In this document: piece by piece, positions 47,705 to 59,731 of the stretch
Position numbering within the stretch: the first letter of the stretch is position 1
Layout of the letters: each line of letters starts with the position of its first letter
DNA from: Rosa chinensis
Taxonomy: Eukaryota > Streptophyta > Magnoliopsida > Rosales > Rosaceae
Length of the DNA stretch: 64,000 nucleotides
Assembly: GCF_002994745.2 (NCBI RefSeq)
Contig: NW_020126821.1
Coordinates: 186,001-250,000, forward strand
Direction of reading: 5' to 3'
Made by a program: the position numbers and the translations under genes
The notes under the pieces: model-generated
The model's input: the letters and a program-made list of their open reading frames with translations, nothing else
What the model was told of the DNA's origin: nothing
The model's database searches: none

Positions 47705-50679
47705 TAATCTCAGGGTTTGGAACGTTTTGGAGGGGTACATCCTCCACTTCATGTTCCACAAATGCCTCATAGTAAGGCTTCAAGCGATGGCCATTCACTT
47801 TGAACTCGTTACTGTATGTTCACTCTTTATCTGCACAGCTCCATGAGGAAACACATGAGTGATAACAAAAGGTCCAATCCAACGAGAACGAAGCTTACCT
47901 GGGAAGAGTTTGAGACGAGAATGGAAGAGAAGAACTTTTTGACCCACAACAAAAGTCTTCTTCGAATCATTTTGTCATGGAATGCCTTAGTCTTATCCTT
48001 GTAAATTTTAGCACTTTCAAAGGCATCATTCCTTATCTCCTCTAACTCTTGCAATTGCAACTTCCTATGAAGCCCAGCTGCATCCATATCCATGTTGAAC
48101 TGCTTCACAGCCCACCAAGCTTTGTGCTCCAACTCCACAGGTAAATGGCATGGTTTGCCATAGACAATTCGATATGGTGACATACCTATGGGAGTTTTGT
48201 ATGCAGTTCTGTAGGCCCACAAAGCATCCTCTAGACGCAAGGACCAGTCCTTCCTGTTGGGGTTCACAGTCTTCTCCAATATCCCCTTAATCTGACGATT
48301 AGAGACCTCAGCCTGCCCACTAGTTTGTGGGTGATAAGGTGTAGAAACCTTATGTGTGACATCATATCTCTTCAAGAGAGCCTCAATCGTCCGATTGCAA
48401 AAATGGGATCCTCCATCACTAATGAGAACTCTAGGCATTCCAAACCTGCTAAAGATGTTAGACTTGATAAAATCTGCAACAACCTTAGAGTCATTAGTTC
48501 TAGTGGCCTTTGCTTCCACCCATTTGGAAACATAGTCCACTGCAAGTAAGATATAGAGAAACCCAAAGATGAAGGGAAAGGTCCCATGAAATCTATACCC
48601 CAGACATCAAATATTTCAACAGTTATTATATTGGACAATGGCATTTGATCTCTAGGACCTAGATTTCCTGTTCTTTGGCACTTATCACAAGTTAAACAAT
48701 AGGCATGTGCATCCCTAAATAATGTTGGCCAATAGAACCCAGACTCTAGCACCTTAAACGCAGTCTTCTTAGACCCAAAGTGTCCCCCACATGCTTTAGA
48801 GTGGCAAAAAGAAAGTATAGCATTATGTTCATGTTCAGGCACACATCTCCTAATCAATTGATCAGAGCAATACTTCCACAAATAAGGTTCATCCCAAACA
48901 TATTGCTTAACAGTTTTCTTAAGCCTATCCCTATGAGCACGTGACATGGTATCAGGAATCTTTCTAGACACAATATAATTCACAATGTCTGCATACCATG
49001 GTTCACTTACCTGAAGTCCAAAGAGTTGCTCGTCTGGAAATGTCTCCACCAGAGGGAGATATCTTCTGCATGCACTAAGCGACTCAAGTGGTCAGCTACC
49101 ACGTTCTCACTACCCTTCTGTCCTTGATTTCCACGTCGAATTCTTGCAAGAGTAGGATCCATCTGATAGCCTTGGTTTCGCCTCCTTCTTGGTCATCAAG
49201 TATTTCAAAGCTGCATGGTCAGTAAAGATAGTAACTTTGGTACCAAGTAAATAAGAGCGAAACTTCTCAAGGGCAAAGACAACTGCAAGGAGCTCTTTCT
49301 CTGTGGTGGAGTATTCATTTGTGCATCATTGAGAGTCCTTGAGGCGTAGTAGATGGCATAGGGCAGCTTTTCCTTCCTTTGTCCCAAAACGGCTCCAACT
49401 GCGTAGTCAGAGGCATCACACATTAACTCAAAGGGCAAGGACCAGTCTGGAGGTAACATGATGGGGGCAGATGTCAACAACTCCTTAAGCTTGTCAAAAG
49501 CTTCTTGACACTCCTTGTCAAAGTGGAAGGGCACATCCTTCTGGAGTAGTTGACATAAGGGTCTCGAAATTTGGAGAAGTCCTTGATGAACCTCCTGTAA
49601 AAACCTGCATGACCAAGGAAAGAACGAATCTCTCTCACAGAAGTGGGAGAGGGTAAGTGACGCACAATATCAACCTTGGCTTTATCAACCTCTATACCCC
49701 TAGCAGAGACAATATGTCCTAGAACTATTCCTTGTTTAACCATAAAATGGCATTTTTCCCAGTTTAAGACAAGGTTAGTTTCCATGCAACGTTTCAGAAT
49801 TATCTCCAGATTATTAAGACAATCATCAAAATTCTTTCCAAAAACTGAAAAGTCATCCATGAATACCTCTATGATTTTCTCAATATAATCTGAAAAGATA
49901 CTTACCATACACCTCTGAAAGGTACCTGGAGCGTTGCAAAGTCCGAAAGGCATACGTCTATAGGCAAACGTTCCAAAGGGGCAAGTGAAGGTTGTCTTCT
50001 CTTGATCTTCATTTGCAATTGCAATCTGGTTGTAACCAGAGTATCCATCCAGGAAGCAGTAGTAGTCATGTCCAGCTAGGCGCTCAAGCATCTGGTCAAT
50101 GAATGGCAGAGGAAAGTGGTCTTTCCTTGTGGTTGCGTTGAGCCTCCTATAGTCAATGCATACTCTGTGGCCTGTTACTGTCCTTTGGGGCACCAGTTCG
50201 TTATCAGCATTCTTTACCACAGTGATCCCAGACTTCTTGGGCACGACCTGAACTGGAGAGACCCACTTGGAGTCAGAAATAGGGTAGATTACCCCACAAT
50301 CAAGGAGTTTGATAACCTCCTTCTTCACTACTTCCATCATTGGAGGGTTGAGACGACGTTGAGCCTCTCTAGTGGGTTTAGACCCCTCCTCTAGAAGTAT
50401 CCTGTGGACGCAAGTTGTAGGGCTGATTCCCTTGATATCCGCCAATGTCCATCCTATGGCGGTCTTGTGTTGCTTCAACATTTCCACCAACTTCTCTTCT
50501 TGTGGAGTTGTTAGTGCAGAGGACACAATCACTGGCAAGGTTTCCTTGTCCCCTAAGTAGACATACTTCAAATGGTCTGGAAGAGGTTTTAGCTCAAGTT
50601 CTGGGGCCTGGACCACTGAAGGTAATGTCTTGTTAGTGGATAACTGAATGGACAAAGGAGAAACAGACTTACCTATAAA
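47705..50679 (-). pseudogene. pol: Element J Pol (RT, RNase H, integrase), several frameshifts
   Basis: All domains of B's Pol are present in order. The RT segment (50679 to about 49560, with FMDD near 49855) matches B with almost no amino-acid change. Frame breaks occur near 49530, 49310, 49110, 48560, 47950 and at the very end, where a lost base removes B's stop. Each is a one- or two-base loss. RNase H is the most fragmented part. The integrase core ([17 protein letters not shown]) is intact near 48400-48290. Either recent decay or sequence error would explain so many indels with so few substitutions. Confidence 0.9.
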
Positions 50680-53345
50680 GGGTGATGCCTCAAGGAAGGA
50701 GACGTTTTCAATGATTTTATCCTCACAAGTGTCTTTCAACTTGTCCTCTGAGATGGTGACGCCTTCCTTTGTATAGCCTACCCCACTCTCAAGGGTAGTG
50801 ACTAGGGTATCCTCATGCATAACATCAAACATTTTCTGCGCAAGTTCATCCAAAATGTCAGCAGAAAAACAATCATTAACCTCTAGGGATACCTCATGGC
50901 TTCAAAGATGTTAAAGCCAATAATGTCACCATCGAACTCCATTGTAAGAGAGCCTTCATACACATCAATCTTCGTCCTAGCTGTCCTTAAGAAAGGACGT
51001 CCCAAAAGCAATGGAGTGGAACTTACAGGGGAGTCCTCCATTTCCAATACATAAAAATCAGCTGGGAAGATAAGATGGTTAACCTGTACAAGCACATCCT
51101 CCAACAAACCTCTAGGGTATGCATTGGATCTGTCAGCTAACTGAATGATAACATTGTCAGATTTAAGTTCCCCTAGACCTAGGGTTTCATAAACAGAGTA
51201 GGGCATAACATTAACAGATGCACCTAGGTCTAGCATGGCATTCTTAAATCTAGAGTTACCAATAGTACAAGGAATGGTAAAGCTTCCAGGATCCTTACAC
51301 TTTGGAGGGATCTTCCTCTGAATTAGGGCAGAGACATTCTCACTTACCTTTACCACCTCCTTTTCACGGTTTACTCTCCTAGTAGTGCAAAGCTCTTTGA
51401 GGAACTTGGCATACTTAGGGACTTGCTTGATGGCCTCTAGGAGGGGTAGGTTTACTTGCACCTTCTTGAAAGTTTCCAAGATAGCTTGGTCACTTTCATC
51501 CTTCTTAGATTGGGCAAACCTGCGTGGGAAGGGCATGCAAGAAGAAGAAGGGTTAGCAATAACCGAATTTGATAAGTTAGAATTATTACCTTTGATTTCC
51601 GGTTTTGCCTTTAAAGATGAGGATGCCTTGGTCTCTTCCTTTGACGTTGCAGGGTCCTTCTCAATACCCAACTTGGTGGGTTCTTGGTCTTCCTCAATCT
51701 CTATGCTCATTTGGACCTTCTTGGGTTGCTTGGGTGGATCCACAAATGGTCTCCACTCCTCGTAGTCACAACTGATGCATTCTCCACATTACCCTTAGGG
51801 TTAGGTATTGTGCCACTAGGAAGCTTCCCAGTCTCATGAATCTTGCTCATGAATCCACAACTTGCCCATCTGTTTCTTAAGATCTGCAATATCCTTAGTG
51901 TGGGTCTGTTGTCCTTGAATCAAAGCTTGAGTAGAGTTTGTCAAGGCTGGGTGGAACTAGTCAAGGCTTCCAACGTTTTGTCATAGTGAGACATTGAAGG
52001 TCCTGAGTTCTGTTGAGGAGGAGGCATGTAGGGCCTTTGAAAGATGATCCTTGGAATGAAGGCCCTTGAGGACGTTGGAAGTTCCCACCAAGAGGATTCT
52101 GAACGTTATCATTGTTGTCCACTTGAAGTTGGGATGGTCCCTCCATCCTGGGTTGTACGTATTGGAGTAAGGGTCATGTCTAGGACGTTGAGGTCCTCCT
52201 TGGTATCCTCCTTGATATCCTCCAATAGCATTTGCAGATTCCCATCCTCCATTCTCATTAAGTTGAGGGCACTGATCTGTAACATGCCCTTGCATAGAGC
52301 ATACCCCACAAGCTATTGTTGCACTTGGTCCCTTGGAACTTACCACTTGGTTCATGAGTAGAGTAAGCTTATTCAGTTGGTCCTCAATTGCAGTATTCTT
52401 GCTCATCTCATGCACCCTACGAGTAGAGTGTCCTACCCCTCATATTGTTGAGAGTTCAAGGCACGATTAGCTATCAGCTCCTTCCCAACTGTAGGGGACT
52501 TATCCACAAAAGCTCCTCCAGCTGCAGCATCCAACATTTGCCTTTCCAAGGGTAAGAGTCCTTCATAGAAACATGTGAGTAGGGTCTCATCCTTCATCTG
52601 ATGTTGAGGACATTGTGCAAGTAAGGAATTGAACCTCTCATAGTAAGCAGCATAGGACTCATCATGGGCTTGCTCTATTCCACTGAGCTTCTTTCTAAGT
52701 GTGATGACCTTAGAAGCTGGGAAGTATTTCTCCAAGAAGGCCTTTCTCATTGTCTCCCATGAGTGATACGTCCTGCAGGGAGTTCATATAGCCAATCCTT
52801 GGCTCTATCAGCTAGAGAGAATGGAAATGCTCTCATCTTAAGAAGGTTCTCATCTGCCCCTTGTGGTTGCATGTTTGCACAAACAGATTGAAATTCTCGA
52901 ACATGCTTGTTAGCGTCCTCCATATTAAGTCCATGGAAGATAGGGAGCTTGTGCAACAAACCACTCTTTAGCTCAAACTCTGCTTGTCTTCCAGCTGCAG
53001 GGGGAGGGTATACTATGCCTGTAGGGGGTCCTCCTTCAACAGTTGCAGTGGAAAGTTCCCTAATAGATGCCATTCTCTCTTCTTCGACTTCTTCAGGTGG
53101 TGGTGAAGGTGGTGGTGTAGAGTTGGACGAAATCACAGGTGAAGGTGAACGTGAAGGAGGAGATGGACTTGGTGTAGGTGATGTAGACTCCTCAGAACAG
53201 TAGGTCCTCTTCCCTTGTTCGTTAAAGATGTACCCTCTGTGTGTCGAAGGGGAAGGGCTTGTCTGTCAAGAAGTGAAGGACCCTTCAAGCGAGCGAGCCT
53301 TGCTTCAATTTCCTTTAGTGTAGAGGATCTAAAAGGCTCGGTCAT
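50680..53345 (-). pseudogene. gag: Element J Gag and protease, several frameshifts
   Basis: The start codon at 53343-53345 is the same MTEPFRSSTLK as in B. Breaks relative to B lie near 53266 (one base lost), 52758 (one G lost), several between 52140 and 51740, and near 50887 (one G lost). The CCHC knuckle (about 52310-52270) and DLGAS protease (about 51230) are present. Unlike B, the gag site that C occupies is empty here (junction at about 52433), which gives an uninterrupted reference for that insertion. At the Gag/Pol boundary J keeps the base that B lacks. Confidence 0.9.
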
Positions 53346-54212
53346 TCATAGGAATCCTGAACATCATCAAAATTCAAAGAAGTTAGCAAAGTATAAAGTG
53401 AGTTAATTACAAATTAGTGATTTATACATCAACCTTACTATTCACGAGTCACTATTCACAAGTTACTATTCACGACTTTACTATTTATGATTTATACAAG
53501 TATAAAGAGAAGTATAAATTACAAACTATCCACAATCTTTCACAAATAAACCACAAAGAAATTTATACAAGTATAAAATGTACAAAACAACACAATTTAC
53601 AAGTGGAGGTTATGTTCAAGTATTTATTATCTTTACAAAATAAAGTTAATATCTCAATTGATTACAAGTTGTAAGTCGAGCCCAATAGAAACCACTACTA
53701 TTGGTGAGCTACGATCTAGGGATATCGCCTAGACATAAGTCACTTTCCTTTGTTTCAGAAGGCTAGATGGCCAGATTAAGAGGTAAGTGAGAGGGAGGAC
53801 TCATTTTGGTGACACTACGGAGGCTACAGGTAGGCTACTCCCACATTGTGGTTTACGCACGGTCTATAGTATCTCTGAGATCCAATTTGAACCCATCACC
53901 CAGGGTCTCAACCTAAGACACCACCTATATGCCCCTTACTCAGCTTGGAAAGAACTCATGTGTTAGACAGTTCTCCAAATGCTAATAAAAGCCGCCCTCA
54001 ACTTCAAAGCCTTAGAAAGGCACTAATGAAGGGTTAAGGCCAATATTAACAAAAGGGCCCTTATCTACTCATACGATTTTACACACTTATAACAATCAAG
54101 AATTAACAATATTCACAATTAATTCTTTAATTTCTTTGTTTAACAAGATTAGACACCACTTACACAAAACTTTCACACAAACAAACAAAACGTCACTATT
54201 CACATCTAATTA

Positions 54213-54250
<38 letters not shown>

Positions 54251-55014
54251 CACGAAATTAAGTAAAATTACTTCTATTCTTTCCTTTTCTTTACAATTAT
54301 TTTCAACACTTAGGTACGGGAACAGGGAGTCTCGATGTGCACTGGGACTGAAACAGCTACCCTTTTCAAGACTATGTTTAATCCAATATACCTTAGGTGC
54401 ATCACAACATTTTCTTTTGTTATAAATACCATTGATTTCGAATTAAATTCCAAGCGGTAAATCAAGTGGACGTGCGGCCCAAGTATAATCGTCAAGACAC
54501 TAAGTCTCTCCTACATCCTTTGGGCAACCTTACTGAAATGGCCAGGTAGGGGAGGCGACCACGAGAGGTAGAATCCATTTTGGCATGAGCTACTCCCACA
54601 TTGTGGTTTAGGCTCATTTGCACGCACTTCTGGATTCAAGAACCAGTCATGAGCGTTGTCCCCTTCCTAGACACCATCCCACATAGGCTATACTTACTTG
54701 GATATAAAAGGTCCTAAGTGTGAAGACAGTTCAATGAATGTTAATAAAGGCCGCCCTCAACCTTAAGGGACCTGAACTAGGTACCATAAGGGGTTTAGGC
54801 CAATATTAATAAACACGACTTCACCTATTCCATCTTTAATTTACAACCTACAATTAAAATTCGTATTCAACAATATAAATAACAACCTAAGTAATTAATC
54901 TACTAATTTTCGACAATTACAAAATAATTAACAATAAATTTTTATTTTTTTTTTTTTTTTTTTTCGGTCACAATATACAAACAAATATTCACAATATGGC
55001 AAATGATTTTTCAA
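53346..55014 (-). other. Element J 5' leader
   Basis: Counterpart of B 6537-8235 with both leader modules, a T36 run at 54215-54250 and one copy of the AATGTGGGAGTAGC unit in module 2. Noncoding. Confidence 0.85.
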
Positions 55015-55032
55015 TCCCCGGCAACGGCGCCA
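55015..55032 (-). other. Primer-binding site of J (tRNA-Asp)
   Basis: Minus strand TGGCGCCGTTGCCGGGGA, five bases from the LTR. Confidence 0.93.
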
Positions 55033-55037
55033 AAAAT

Positions 55038-57392
55038 TGGTGTCGCTTTTGGGAGCGACCAATTTAACCCTGAAATGTCATTAGTAGTATAAAGTAAATA
55101 GGGATCGTTCTATTCCGGGGATTGAGGGTACACCTGTCATTGTCAAACAATTAAACAATTAAAATTAAAACAAGGTATAATATTTACTAAATATAGACAT
55201 ATTTACGAAAAGGGGGGAGTTTTTGGTTTTAATTTCCGAAAATAAAATCTAAGTTACCTAAATAATTAAAATGCAAAAACATAAAAATACAAATGGAATG
55301 CAAGAACAAAGATCAAAGTCGAAACTCATGATTAAAATTAATTCAAGTTCATCATTGTTCATCATAGTCATGCAAGAGGAGTTGATCATGTGAAACGTTC
55401 AAAAGCAAACAATTTCCCATATTTTACTTTCAATGCTAATTAACCTAAGCGAAAGCACCTAGATTAATTCTATCAAACATGCAATCAAGCCCTAGAAAGC
55501 TAGTCAATCATGTCATGTTTAACGCAATAAACACCTAGAAAGGCTATCAACTCAAATGTGCCACTTAGTATGAAAAAGTCCACCTAATTGCAATCTTCTT
55601 TGATTAAATTCGGTTTTTGTACAAAACCTTTACTACTTATCGATTCAAGAACACAAAACCAAAAAGTTGATTCATGTTCTCAAATTCGTAGCAACAATCA
55701 CATAAGAACCCTAAATGTTTCGAACCATTCAAGATAATCATACAAAAGATTTCTATCATGCAAATTTAATCAAACACTCACACAAAAGCAACCATAAATC
55801 GCAATATATGAATCTGAAAATTAACAATTCATCATAAAATTTCAGAAAACAATACTTGTTCATACATATGTGTCAACTAAGGCAAAACCAACGAAAATAC
55901 AAAGCAAAGGTACAAGGAGAATCGGATTACACCGTGATGAAGATGAGATGAATGAAGTGATGATGTGGTCTCTTGAATTTCGAAAGCAATCTTCAAGGTG
56001 GAGGGTGGATGGTGTGCACGGCTTGTCTTCTTCTTCCTTGGCCTTGCTTGAACTTCGTGGTTGCCCTAGAGGATGGAGAAGAACACGGCTAAGCTAGAGA
56101 GAGTTTTCTGATTTTTTCTCAAAGTATAAACGTAAAAGAATGGAACTTGGGAACCCTTGACGTTGAGAGAAGAGAGGAATATATAGGGGACGGCTTCTAG
56201 GTCTTCAATCCGTCCACAACCCTAGCAAATCTCACGGCAATCTCTTGCTTCCTCCACATAATTTTCTCCAATGATTTCGTGCCACATAAGCCCTATGAGG
56301 TGGTGCAACCAATCACAAAATTCCAATATAAATTCCCTAAATAATCTTGCCGAAATATATATAGATATTTTCTGATTTCCTTCACCAATTTCGGCAACAA
56401 TATACTTAGAGAATAAAGGGGGACGAACCTAGACTCCTTTGAGAGCTTTTTGTGTTCAACACATATTCTCTTTCCTTTAAAAGCTCCCTAAGAAATCTCC
56501 ACGAAATCTCTTTATTTTTTTCTGATTTTTCCTCACGGCAAAACCCTTGTTTTTCTCTTCATTATCTTTTGCCGAATTCCCTAGGGTTTGCACGGCATCC
56601 CCTTGTTTTCCTCTTGGCTTGGACGGCTAGGTCTTCTAGGGTTTTATCTCTTGATTTATTTCCATAAAAATAACCCTAGAAAATCTCCATAGAAAATCTT
56701 CTTTATTTTCTGATTTTTGGACGCCTCTTCCTTGTTTCTCTCATGCAATTTCACGGCAAACATATCTTTAGGGCTAGGGTTTGCGTCACAAACCCTAGTG
56801 TCATGGGCTTTGATGGGCCATTATCCAATTTGCCGAAAATCCAAAGAGTTCTTGGGCCTCGTTGCTTCATCTTCAAGCCTTCTCATTTTCCAACGCAAAA
56901 CACATTATTTTTCCATTTCTTTTTCATGGTTGCGTTGGAAACTTGCTAGGGAAGCCTTCCTCCATTTCGTAGGATTTCCTGGTTGGACTAGGAAAGCTTG
57001 TTTCTTCATTTCTGCTCAAATGTGTGGGCCATTTTCTCTCATGTTCGTTCGTCTTGATGTTCGCAAGCTCCTCTTTCCATTCGTGCGTTCATTTCCACTT
57101 TCTAGCTCGGAGGTCCTGAAAATAGAAACTATACTTAAAATAGAAACTTTCTAAAAAATGAAAATAGAAACTTACTAAAAATGAAAAATAGAAACTTTCC
57201 AGAAATGAGAAATGAAAAATGAGAAATGAGAAATGAGAAATGAAAAATGAAGACAAAAATGGAAACTTTCTACAATAAGGAACTTTCCCAATCAAAGAAT
57301 GGAAACTTTCCCAAACAGGGATTTTTCAAGGAAATGGCGCAGAAAAGTGTAGGGAAATGCAGTTAAAACGTCGCATTAAAATGCTCCTATCA
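55038..57392 (-). repeat. Element J 5' LTR
   Basis: 2355 bp. On the + strand it starts TGGTGTCGC (element end GCGACACCA, as in B's 5' LTR) and ends CCTATCA. TATA-like box at 56178-56185 (minus strand) and U3 array at about 57115-57310. Confidence 0.94.
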
Positions 57393-57975
57393 TGTGATAC
57401 GACCTGCAGGAAGCTCATATAGCCAATCCTTGGCTCTATCAGCTAGAGAGAATGGAAATGCTCTCATCTTAAGAAGGTTTTCATCCGCCCCTTGTGGTTG
57501 CATGTTTGCACAAACAGATTGGAATTCTCGAACATGCTTGTTAGCGTCCTCCATATTAAGTCCATGGAAGATAGGGAGCTTGTGCAACAAACCACTCTTA
57601 GCTCAAACTCTGCTTGTCTTCCAGCTGCAGGGGAGGGTATACTATGCCTGTAGGGGGTCCTCCTTCAACAGTTGCGGTGGAGAGTTCCCTAATAGATGCC
57701 ATTCTCTCTTCTTCGACTTCTTCAGGTGGTGGTGAAGGTGGTGGTGTAGAGTTGGACGAAATCACAGGTGAAGGTGAACGTGAAGGAGGAGATGGACTTG
57801 GTGTAGGTGATGTAGACTCCTCAGAAAAGTAAGTCCGCTTCCCTTGCTCGTTAAATGTGTACTCTTTGTATGTTGAAGGAGAAGGGCTTGTGAACTCAAG
57901 GAGTGAAGGACCCTTCAAACGAGCGAGCCTTGCTTCAATTTCCTTTAGTGTAGAGGGTCTAAAAGGCTCGGTCAT
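57393..57975 (-). pseudogene. gag: Element K Gag N-terminal fragment
   Basis: Starts at 57973-57975 (MTEPFRPSTLK). It includes the Ser/Pro-rich stretch, where a one-base loss near 57630 shifts the frame, and the first part of the capsid domain (ADRAKDWLYELPAG near 57420). It is cut by J at 57393 after about 195 codons. It differs from B and J at several residues, so it is not a recent copy of either. Confidence 0.88.
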
Positions 57976-58876
57976 TCATAGGAATCCTGAACATCATCAA
58001 AATTCAAAGAAGTTAGCAAAGTATAAAGTGAGCTAATTACAAATTAGTGATTGATACATCAACTTTACTATTCACGAGTCACTATTCACAAGTTACTATT
58101 CACGACTTTACTATTTATGATTTATACAAGTATAAAGAGAAGTATAAATTACAAACTATCCACAATCTTTTCACAAATAAACCACGTAAGAAGTTTATAC
58201 AAATATAAAATGTGCAAAACAACACAATTTACAAGTGGAGGTTATGTTCAAGTATCTTATTATCTTTACAAAATAAAGTTAATATCTCAATTGATTACAA
58301 GTTGTAAGTCGAGCCCAATAGAAACCACTACTATTGGTGAGATACGATCTAGGGATAGTCGCCTAGACATAAGTCGCTTTCCTTTGTTTCAGAAGGCTAG
58401 ATGGCCAGATTAAGAGGTAAGTGAGAGGGAGGACTCATTTTGGTGACACTACGGAGGCTACTCCCTCATTGAGGTTTAGGCCCCTATTGGCTACTCCCAC
58501 ATTGTGGTTTACGCACGGTCTATAGTATCTCTGAGATCCAATTGAACCCATCACCCAGGGTCTCAACCTAAGACACCACCTATATGCCCCTTACTCAGCT
58601 TGAAAAGAACTCATGTGTTAGACAGTTCTCCAAATGTTAATAAAAGCCGCCCTCAACCTCATAAGACCTCAGAAAGGCACTAATGAAGGGTTAAGGCCAA
58701 TATTAACAAAAGGGCCCTTATCTACTCATACGAATTTACACACTTATAATAAATCAAGAATTTAACAATATTTATAATTAATTCTTTACATTTCCTTTGT
58801 TTAACAAGATTAGACACCATTTACACAAAACTTTCACACAAACCAACAAAACGTCACTATTCACATCTAATTATCT

Positions 58877-58932
<56 letters not shown>

Positions 58933-59708
58933 GAAATTAAGTAAAATTACTTCTATTCTTTCCTTTTCTTTACAATTATTTTCAACACTTAGGTACGGGA
59001 ACAGGGAGTCTCGATGTGCAATGGGGCTGAAACAGCTACCCTTTTCAAGACTATGTTTAATCCAATATACCTTAGGTGCATCACAACATTTTCTTTTGTT
59101 ATAAATACCATTGATTTCGAATTAAATTCCAAGCGGTAAATCAAGTGGACGTGCGGCCCAAGTATAATCGTCAAGACACTAAGTCTCTCCTACATCCTTT
59201 GGGCAACCTTACTGAAATGGCCAGGTAGGGGAGGGCGACCACGAGAGGTAGAATCCATTTTGGCATGAGCTACTCCCACATTGTGGTTTAGGCTCATTTG
59301 CACGCACTTCTGGATTCAAGAACCAGTCATGAGCGTTGTCCCCTTCCTAGACACCATCCCACATAGGCTATACTTACTTGGATATAAAAGGTCCTAAGTG
59401 TGAAGACAGTTCAATGAATGTTAATAAAGGCCGCCCTCAACCTTAAGGGACCTGGACTAGGTACCAATAAGGGGTTTAGGCCAATATTAATAAACACGAC
59501 TTCACCTATTCCTTCTTTAATTTACAACTCACAATTAAAATTCGTATTCAACAATATAAATAATCAACCTAAGTAATTAATCTACTAATTTTCGACAATT
59601 ATCAACAAAATAATTAACAAGTAATTTTTTTTTTTTTTTTTTTTTTTTTTTTCGGTCACAATATAAACAAAACACATATTATTCACAATATGACAAATGA
59701 TTTTTCAA
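57976..59708 (-). other. Element K 5' leader
   Basis: Both leader modules are present. The T52 run is at 58879-58930, and the AATG(A/T)GGGAGTAGC unit occurs twice (58455-58515). Noncoding. Confidence 0.85.
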
Positions 59709-59726
59709 TCCCCGGCAACGGCGCCA
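59709..59726 (-). other. Primer-binding site of K (tRNA-Asp)
   Basis: Minus strand TGGCGCCGTTGCCGGGGA, five bases from the LTR. Confidence 0.93.
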
Positions 59727-59731
59727 AAAAT

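Larger units (their letters stand above)
43464..57392 (-). mobile_element. Element J: full-length autonomous-type element, close relative of B, flanks not duplicated
   Basis: Minus-strand order: 5' LTR 57392-55038, primer site, leader, gag-protease-pol, 3' noncoding region, polypurine tract, 3' LTR 45757-43464. Flanks are GTTTG on the left (in H) and TGTGA on the right (in K gag), not a TSD pair. Over long stretches the protein equals that of B. Confidence 0.94.
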
